Below, piece after piece: positions 47,682 through 52,305 of a stretch of 52,305 bases of DNA. Position 1 is the first letter of the stretch, and each line of letters starts with the position of its first letter. Both the position numbers and the translations under genes were made by a program. Origin of the DNA: a virus; IMG/VR virus record IMGVR_UViG_3300047481_000444, positions 1-52,305 of that record; one strand, given 5' to 3'. The notes under the pieces are model-generated. The model was not told the origin of the DNA, did not search any database, and saw only the letters and a program-made list of their open reading frames with translations.

Positions 47682-48518
47682 ATGCTGAAAACATCGAAAC
47701 TGCGCGCATTCGCTGACACTGTCGCGAGCGGTTCCATCAACAATATCATCGATGCATTCGATTCGCTTTGCAGCGATGAAGCTTTCCAATCCATCGGGTG
47801 GAAGCAAAACTTCGATAAGCTTCGTGCGGTTTTGAACACCGGCATTCCACAATATTCTGTATTCACAATTGGCAATTCGAAGCTTCCGTTTATTTCCTTT
47901 TCTGTTCTGCCCGGTGTCACATGTCCCGGTGCCGGAGAGTGCCTCAAATTCTGCTACTCGTTTCGTGCATGGCGATACCCTGCGGCATTCATGCGTCAAT
48001 GTCAAAACACCATATTGATGCGGTTCAATCGAGACGCGATCACTAATGCATTGTCTAGCATCGTTTCCACCATGCCCGATGGGTTCGACATGCGCCTATA
48101 TGTCGATGGGGATTTTGCTTCGACATCGGATGTCGAATATTGGTTCAAATTGTTAAATCAAAACCCGACAATCCGCGCTTACGGATATTCCAAAAGCTTC
48201 GATGCCATCCTTGCCTATGCTGGTGCATGGCCAACTAATTATCAACTGAACATCAGCGGTGGACACAATTCCAACGATGCTACTGTCAATCGTGTAAAGG
48301 CTTTGCCCATTACTCGCGGTGAATTCATTGCAGTGTCGATTGGGCGCAAGATCAATTCCAAGGATCATGGAACCCCATCGGTCAATCGTGCCCTGCGTGA
48401 GACGTTCAAGATCAAGGCGTTTACTTGCCCGGGTAAGTGTGGATCATGCACCGGCAAAGGACATGCTTGCGGTATGCCATCCCTGAAGGGTTTGCCTATC
48501 ATCATTGCCATGCATTGA
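47682..48518 (+). CDS. Gp88-like cysteine-rich protein (278 aa)
   Basis: Resembles the mycobacteriophage 'gene product 88' family, which has cysteine clusters and no known function. Cysteines C81, C87, C91 and C107 occur in SVLPGVTCPGAGECLKFCYS and nearby. MRLYVDGDFAS (near 146) and a C-terminal cluster (FTCPGKCGSCTGKGHACGM) complete the pattern. The clusters could bind an iron-sulphur centre or zinc. The leader holds a hairpin with TCGGTGCC and TTGGAGC as ribosome binding site. Confidence 0.75.
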   Translation: MLKTSKLRAFADTVASGSINNIIDAFDSLCSDEAFQSIGWKQNFDKLRAVLNTGIPQYSVFTIGNSKLPFISFSVLPGVTCPGAGECLKFCYSFRAWRYPAAFMRQCQNTILMRFNRDAITNALSSIVSTMPDGFDMRLYVDGDFASTSDVEYWFKLLNQNPTIRAYGYSKSFDAILAYAGAWPTNYQLNISGGHNSNDATVNRVKALPITRGEFIAVSIGRKINSKDHGTPSVNRALRETFKIKAFTCPGKCGSCTGKGHACGMPSLKGLPIIIAMH

Positions 48519-48532
48519 CAAGGAAACCATCC

Positions 48533-48602
48533 AAACCCATCAGGGTTTGTCCTAATGACCTAGCCTATGCTGGATCATTAGAATAAATTCTGTCAACGTC
48601 AA
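48533..48602 (+). repeat. Repeated leader cassette, copy 1
   Basis: AAACCCATCAGGGTTT hairpin, then a larger stem CTAATGA (48,552-48,558) with TCATTAG (48,575-48,581), then AATAAATTC and GTCAACGTCA, ending before the ribosome binding site. Nearly identical to 48,946-49,012. Confidence 0.8.
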
Positions 48603-48619
48603 CGGTAAAGGAACCTATC

Positions 48620-48934
48620 ATGATCAAGATCGTCACCATCGAAGCAACATATAACATCCCCGAGGATGACGAATATGTTGACGATAGTCCAATCGATGAG
48701 GATGTCATCAAGGATATACTAACGTTCACGGAACTTGTGAATCTCATGAAATCCTATTCTGAAGCATCCTGCTATCCTGCTAGTGGCAGTGTCAATGAAT
48801 GGTTAACGTTTAGCACGTCAAGCTACATTGATGGATCAATGACAGAATATTCTTTGCACTATGATAGGGACAATGCCGCACATAATAAAAAGTATTGGAC
48901 ACTTGCGATGAAAGCCGCAGGGTTTGTCAAATAA
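48620..48934 (+). CDS. Acidic hypothetical protein (104 aa)
   Basis: Starts MIKIVTIEATYNIPEDDEYVDD and is strongly acidic in the first third, then FTELVNLMKSYSEAS and a Y/W-rich end (SLHYDRDNAAHNKKYWTL). AAAGGAACC precedes the ATG. Lies between two copies of the leader cassette. No recognised family. Confidence 0.68.
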   Translation: MIKIVTIEATYNIPEDDEYVDDSPIDEDVIKDILTFTELVNLMKSYSEASCYPASGSVNEWLTFSTSSYIDGSMTEYSLHYDRDNAAHNKKYWTLAMKAAGFVK

Positions 48935-48945
48935 CCCCATCACTC

Positions 48946-49012
48946 AAACCCATCAGGGTTTGTCCTAATGACCTAGCCCTGCTGGATCATTAGAATAAAT
49001 TCTGTCAACGTC
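48946..49012 (+). repeat. Repeated leader cassette, copy 2
   Basis: Matches the copy at 48,533-48,602 over about 68 bases, with one indel and a few substitutions. The large stem is conserved (CTAATGA / TCATTAG), as is the GTCAACGTCA tail. Confidence 0.8.
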
Positions 49013-49029
49013 ACCGAAAGGAAATCATC

Positions 49030-49272
49030 ATGATGAAATACATCAAAATTGGCAACATCGAATTAGGTGTTGATGGTAATGACACCTATTATCAAGTTTC
49101 TTCCAATGAAGACGCAGTGGATTATGATAGTGTCTTCAATGACGCAATGATCAAATTCTATGCTAATGGCAATGGTGCCGGATCATACTATTGCCATCAT
49201 TGCAGGGTGTTGCTGGACCCTTTGCATGACAATAAAGCAATTGTCATCGTGCAGCATAGGTATGATGTCTGA
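49030..49272 (+). CDS. Small hypothetical protein (80 aa)
   Basis: Starts MMKYIKIGNIELGVDGNDTYY after AAAGGAAATCATC. Acidic, beta-rich, with a CHHC pair (YYCHHCRVLLDPLHD, near 54-57) that could bind a metal. Function unknown. Confidence 0.65.
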   Translation: MMKYIKIGNIELGVDGNDTYYQVSSNEDAVDYDSVFNDAMIKFYANGNGAGSYYCHHCRVLLDPLHDNKAIVIVQHRYDV

Positions 49273-49294
49273 TAACGTCAACAAAGGAAACACC

Positions 49295-49516
49295 ATGCGC
49301 TACCTTCCTTCCTTCGACATCTGGCAAGTGCCCACGGAATTGTTGTTTCATGCTCAACCCGGCCAATGGGTATATGCTGGTGACAAAGACAATAGGGGCA
49401 GATTCTTCGGCGTGAAGAAGTCGGGCACTGTTGTTGTTGCTTGGCGCAACAATGCTATCAACAGTAAAGCGCCGATGGAATACTATCGGTTCATGCGTAT
49501 GTACGCTAAGGGTTGA
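49295..49516 (+). CDS. Small hypothetical protein (73 aa)
   Basis: Starts MRYLPSFDIWQVPTELLFHA with AAAGGAAACACC upstream and GTCAAC just before, like the neighbouring leaders. Beta-rich (WVYAGDKDNRGRFFGVKK) with a basic end. No known domain. Confidence 0.62.
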   Translation: MRYLPSFDIWQVPTELLFHAQPGQWVYAGDKDNRGRFFGVKKSGTVVVAWRNNAINSKAPMEYYRFMRMYAKG

Positions 49517-49523
49517 AACCGCC

Positions 49524-49694
49524 ATGCAATATCTCAGCATCCTAATCGAGTCTGACGGCGACACCATCGACACCATCGAGCATGGTACAGATGATGCCAC
49601 TGCATCCCTCACCGCCTATGTCGCTGCTACGGGTTTCTCCCTAGTCCAGACATATTGGCAAGGGTCTACACTGACGGCCATCGTCACCATGTAA
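49524..49694 (+). CDS. Small hypothetical protein (56 aa)
   Basis: Starts MQYLSILIESDGDTIDTIEHG, eight bases after the previous stop. Acidic and threonine-rich. The ribosome binding site is weak, so confidence is moderate. The upstream extension is the previous gene in another frame. Confidence 0.6.
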   Translation: MQYLSILIESDGDTIDTIEHGTDDATASLTAYVAATGFSLVQTYWQGSTLTAIVTM

Positions 49695-49707
49695 TGGAGT
49701 GCTAAAA

Positions 49708-49911
49708 ATGATTGACAGAGAATACCTAAAATTGAAGGCGTCACGTTACACCATCCCCATGCTGCATGGTGCCATTGCAGATTGTCACCATACGCTGAAG
49801 ATTGGACAGTATCCCTATGAACATCCTTATGCTCAGAAATTGTGGGCAGAGATTGATGCCTGTAGGGATAGACTGAGGATGCTGACGAAGGGCAATAGCA
49901 TTCCCCAATGA
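49708..49911 (+). CDS. Small hypothetical protein (67 aa)
   Basis: Starts MIDREYLKLKASRYTIPML (TGGAG nine bases upstream; GTG at 49,699 is an alternative). Contains IADCHHTLKIGQYPYEHPYA and RLRMLTKGN. No known family. Followed by a hairpin (49,919-49,950) and a leader that shares AATAAC and TCGCAACAA with the leader of the 47,114 gene. Confidence 0.62.
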   Translation: MIDREYLKLKASRYTIPMLHGAIADCHHTLKIGQYPYEHPYAQKLWAEIDACRDRLRMLTKGNSIPQ

Positions 49912-50002
49912 CAATCCTGGGCTCGATAGCAACAATCAACTATCCAGCCCTCTGAAGTGATGTTCTAATAACTTCGTCGCAACAAACCAAGGATGAACGA
50001 CA

Positions 50003-50176
50003 ATGAAATGCAAACGCAATGGTGCCATGATCTTTTGGTCCTGTGGCGGCATTGGTGGCAGCGTCTACGCCACCAAAAACACCCGCATCTTCTGGAGCGA
50101 TGTTGTGGTGCCGACAATAGTGGGTGTCGGTGTCGGTCTGTTGACCTTCGCTGTTGTCGTCCACAGCGTCGGATGA
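50003..50176 (+). CDS. Small membrane protein (57 aa)
   Basis: Starts MKCKRNGAMIFWSCGG with AAGGA nine bases upstream, and carries one C-terminal hydrophobic helix (VVVPTIVGVGVGLLTFAVVV, near residues 34-53). The glycine-rich segment before it (GGIGGS) may be a turn or packing motif. Function unknown; possible host-membrane effector. Confidence 0.65.
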   Translation: MKCKRNGAMIFWSCGGIGGSVYATKNTRIFWSDVVVPTIVGVGVGLLTFAVVVHSVG

Positions 50177-50237
50177 CACTGTTCTACCTCAGTGTTTCCA
50201 GAAGAGAACCTCTGTTTACAATGAAGGAGCCCTGTCA

Positions 50238-50312
50238 ATGCGCCTCGACGATATCCTCATCCTCCTCGCCGCTGGTGTAGTCACACTAGCTATTGTCTTC
50301 AACTGGATATAA
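50238..50312 (+). CDS. Single-helix micro-membrane protein (24 aa)
   Basis: AAGGAG precedes an ATG that opens MRLDDILILLAAGVVTLAIV, a near-complete transmembrane helix with an acidic N-terminal cap, and the frame ends four residues later. The strong ribosome binding site and clean TM pattern argue for a real microprotein. Unknown function. Confidence 0.6.
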   Translation: MRLDDILILLAAGVVTLAIVFNWI

Positions 50313-50316
50313 CGCT

Positions 50317-50493
50317 ATGCATCGTCTTGTCTGGATCTTCAACAATGGTCATCGATGGGAACAGATGTTTTCTGATCCTGATGCAATGATGGCCTATCTC
50401 AACGGCAATGGGATGTTGTCTCATCCCGGCATCGTGTCTGTCTTCTCCACCTGCGACAATGTTCGCGTTTTCTATAAGGGTCTGTCATCGTGA
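50317..50493 (+). CDS. Small hypothetical protein (58 aa)
   Basis: Starts MHRLVWIFNNGHRWEQMFSD, five bases after the micro-membrane gene. Contains PDAMMAYLNGNGMLSHPG and ends RVFYKGLSS. Overlaps the DUF932 start by four bases (GTGA). No recognised family. Confidence 0.6.
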   Translation: MHRLVWIFNNGHRWEQMFSDPDAMMAYLNGNGMLSHPGIVSVFSTCDNVRVFYKGLSS

Positions 50494-51326
50494 AGCAAAA
50501 CCTCATCTTCTCCCGCCGTGCCGACAATGGCATCATGTCCGCTGAAGACATCATGCAGCGTGCTCCGTCGGTGTTCGCTGAAGACAAGTCGGAGAGACTC
50601 ACCAGCCGCTATCATTCCCTCAACACATCGGACCTGCTGCCGGTGCTAGCCGACTACGGATACTTCCCTGTTCAAGCAGCGCAGAAGCGAGCCCGCAAGG
50701 GCGAGCAGCGCCATGCAGCGCATATGCTGGCGTTTGCGAAGGGCAACGCTGAGCAGGGCGAAGACCTGCGAAGTGAGATCATTGCCTACAATAGCCACGA
50801 CGGAACCTCTGGTGTTAAGCTGTTCGCTGGTGCCTATCGCTTCATCTGCTCGAATGGCATCATTGCAGGCGAAGGCTTCAAAGCCAATGTGCGTCACACT
50901 CATCGAGCAATGGCAGGCTTTGAAGAAATGTTGCAGGGCATCATCACTTCGCTGCCCAAGATGATGGACACTATTGCCGCGTTGCGTCAGCGGCGCATGG
51001 ACTACGATGAAGCAAAGGAGTTGGCAACGAAGGCTGTTCAGTTGCGTTGGGATTACATCGAGGGTGTCTATGTTCCTGATGACACACCGAAGGGCACCTA
51101 CGCCACCTTGTCCACCGTCCGTGATGCCATGTCATGCCAACGTCGTGAGGATGACGCCTTCGACGCCTGGACGGTGTTGAACCGAATTCAAGAAAATATT
51201 GTCCGTGGCAACGTCATGGTGCGTAGCATCACCGACCGCAGCCAAGGGGAGCGCAAGGCGCGACCCATTGCCAGCATCCAAGAACATGTTCGTGTCAATC
51301 AACAATTGTTTGATATGGTGGTGTGA
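50490..51326 (+). CDS. DUF932-family protein (278 aa)
   Basis: Phage/plasmid-type DUF932: SRYHSLNTSDLLPVLADYGYFP, QAAQKRARKGEQRHAAHMLAF, IIAYNSHDGTSGVKLFAGAYRF and CSNGIIAGE are its hallmark blocks, in the right order. The family is often found near single-strand annealing or anti-defence genes but its role is unknown. GTG start coupled to the small gene upstream; length is slightly short for the family. Confidence 0.85.
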   Translation: MKQNLIFSRRADNGIMSAEDIMQRAPSVFAEDKSERLTSRYHSLNTSDLLPVLADYGYFPVQAAQKRARKGEQRHAAHMLAFAKGNAEQGEDLRSEIIAYNSHDGTSGVKLFAGAYRFICSNGIIAGEGFKANVRHTHRAMAGFEEMLQGIITSLPKMMDTIAALRQRRMDYDEAKELATKAVQLRWDYIEGVYVPDDTPKGTYATLSTVRDAMSCQRREDDAFDAWTVLNRIQENIVRGNVMVRSITDRSQGERKARPIASIQEHVRVNQQLFDMVV

Positions 51327-51340
51327 AGAGGAGGAATGCA

Positions 51341-51571
51341 ATGACGACTCTCATTGACATTGAAAAGCACAAAGACATCCTCTCCGTGATGCAGGACGCC
51401 GTTGCCAGCCTCAACAGAGACAATGAAGAACTGAAGCATACATTGATGAGACTGTGTGCTATGGCAGACGGTCTCATCATCACCCCTGTCACTGCCTGTG
51501 AGCGCTATCTGCTCAGCACCATCAACGACATGGCTCGAATTGCAGGGAGTGCTGTCAATGACTATCAATGA
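51341..51571 (+). CDS. Coiled-coil small protein (76 aa)
   Basis: Starts MTTLIDIEKHKDILSVMQDA with AGAGGAGG upstream of the ATG at 51,341. Coiled-coil middle (VASLNRDNEELKHTLMRL) and a hydrophobic C-terminal half. Overlaps the next gene by 14 bases. Confidence 0.65.
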   Translation: MTTLIDIEKHKDILSVMQDAVASLNRDNEELKHTLMRLCAMADGLIITPVTACERYLLSTINDMARIAGSAVNDYQ

Positions 51572-52007
51572 TGCTGTGCTGAGTTGTGGTCATCAAAGTG
51601 CTGGACACAACGCTGCTGTTGCAGGCTTTGACAGAGAAGGCAATAAGTGTGTGCGACATATGGTGCTGTGCAGCGATTGTCTGGAGCTGGAAAGACAATA
51701 TGGCAATTTGCTGTGCAGTGATGAAGAGATATTGACGTGGTTAAGGAGTAAGATGGAAAAAACTAACGCACTGCGGCTGGCTGATGATGTAGAACTCAAT
51801 CACAAATACTGTCCCATAGAGGTGCTACATGAAGCCGCCGCCGAACTGCGCCGGTTGCACGCCCAGCGCGATGCGCTGTTGGAGGCGTTGCGGAAGATCG
51901 GCAGGTACACCGGCGAAGGCCCGACAAACTTTCCGTGGCAGGACATCGTGGCTTACTTGGGGCAGACAGCCCGCGCCGCCATCGCTGCGGTGGAGGAAAC
52001 GAAATGA
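51558..52007 (+). CDS. Two-part protein: cysteine domain fused to a phage helical domain (149 aa)
   Basis: Residues 1-65 (MTINDAVLSCGHQS...LCSDCLELERQYG) hold CxxH/CxxC-like sites. Residues 66-149 start MEKTNALRLADDVE and continue LHEAAAELRRLHAQRDALLEAL, a domain common on its own in Burkholderia-type phages. AAGGAGTAAG just before residue 66 (ATG at 51,753) suggests an internal start or an in-frame fusion of two genes. The DNA turns GC-rich from about 51,830, midway through the second domain. Confidence 0.65.
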   Translation: MTINDAVLSCGHQSAGHNAAVAGFDREGNKCVRHMVLCSDCLELERQYGNLLCSDEEILTWLRSKMEKTNALRLADDVELNHKYCPIEVLHEAAAELRRLHAQRDALLEALRKIGRYTGEGPTNFPWQDIVAYLGQTARAAIAAVEETK

Positions 52008-52305
52008 CCAAGATCACGATCGACCGCAGCGCCGCCCAGCAGGCGCTGGAGGCGTTGTTTGCCCTCCGCGCACTCATCCGCGACGACGCATTGGCCTGTT
52101 CGTGCCAGACGCTTGGTCAGTACCGAACGGCCCTGCTGCAAACCATTGATTGCGCCACCCTAGCGCAGCAGGATGAGCCGGTGCAGGAGCCGGTGGCGTG
52201 GAGATTCCGAGAGACGACGAGCAAGCCGTGGTCTATTTCAGAAGACGGCTATTACATCTCTTGCAAACGCGACAGTGGCTACATCATCGAGCCGCTCTAC
52301 ACCGC
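52004..52305 (+). CDS. 5' part of the gene running over the window edge
   Basis: Starts MTKITIDRSAAQQALEAL with GGAGGAAAC upstream. An N-terminal helical domain (about 1-60) is followed by EPVAWRFRETTSKPWSISED and EPLYT, the pattern of small phage proteins ending in EPLYT..PPVQPVE. Base 1 of the window begins with PPVQPVEK after one missing base, so this gene is likely split by linearisation of a circular contig. GC-rich against the upstream genes. Confidence 0.7.
   Translation, partial: MTKITIDRSAAQQALEALFALRALIRDDALACSCQTLGQYRTALLQTIDCATLAQQDEPVQEPVAWRFRETTSKPWSISEDGYYISCKRDSGYIIEPLYT

Overview
The window is a lytic podovirus-like bacteriophage genome, complete or nearly so. Evidence for this is a T7-style replication module, a P22/T7-like short-tail virion module, tightly packed and often overlapping genes, and no integrase, repressor, plasmid or chromosomal housekeeping gene. 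The host cannot be read directly. Two palindromes resembling Fur boxes and the nearest-looking protein families suggest a proteobacterium, perhaps a freshwater betaproteobacterium; this is inference.

Layout. Rightward genes at 1-11,079 encode primase-helicase, family A DNA polymerase, a gp2.5-like ssDNA-binding protein, a FEN-type exonuclease, several nucleotide-metabolism enzymes (dATP/dGTP pyrophosphohydrolase-like, ThyX, MazG-like, B12-dependent ribonucleotide reductase), PhoH and small proteins, then two tRNA-like genes. A strong terminator at 11,082-11,105 separates them from a long leftward late block (45,090 down to 11,106). In transcription order that block holds small basic 'KGG' proteins, virion accessory proteins, terminase, portal, scaffold, an intron-split major capsid protein, connectors and tail proteins, a YadA-like tail fibre, a lysis cassette and very large internal virion or ejection-type proteins. 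Between 45,091 and 47,113 lies a divergent 2-kb non-coding region packed with repeats and palindromes, a candidate origin and control region. From 47,114 to the end are rightward small early-type genes, several preceded by a recurring leader cassette, plus a Gp88-like cysteine protein and a DUF932 protein. The truncated gene at the right end appears to continue into the one at the left end, one base short of frame, so the window is probably a linearised circular assembly.

Most interesting points. (1) A near-ideal H-type pseudoknot sits in the leader of the ssDNA-binding protein gene, echoing the autoregulatory pseudoknot of T4 gene 32. (2) An ORF-less group I intron of 264 nt interrupts the major capsid gene, with P1 and P10 pairings that fix both splice sites; a free-standing HNH gene sits just upstream, and exon 2 carries an unexplained -1 frameshift. 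(3) A repeated leader cassette precedes small early genes. (4) An exact inverted repeat is made of two Fur-box-like palindromes. (5) One tRNA-Arg-like gene has its anticodon arm where the D-arm should be.
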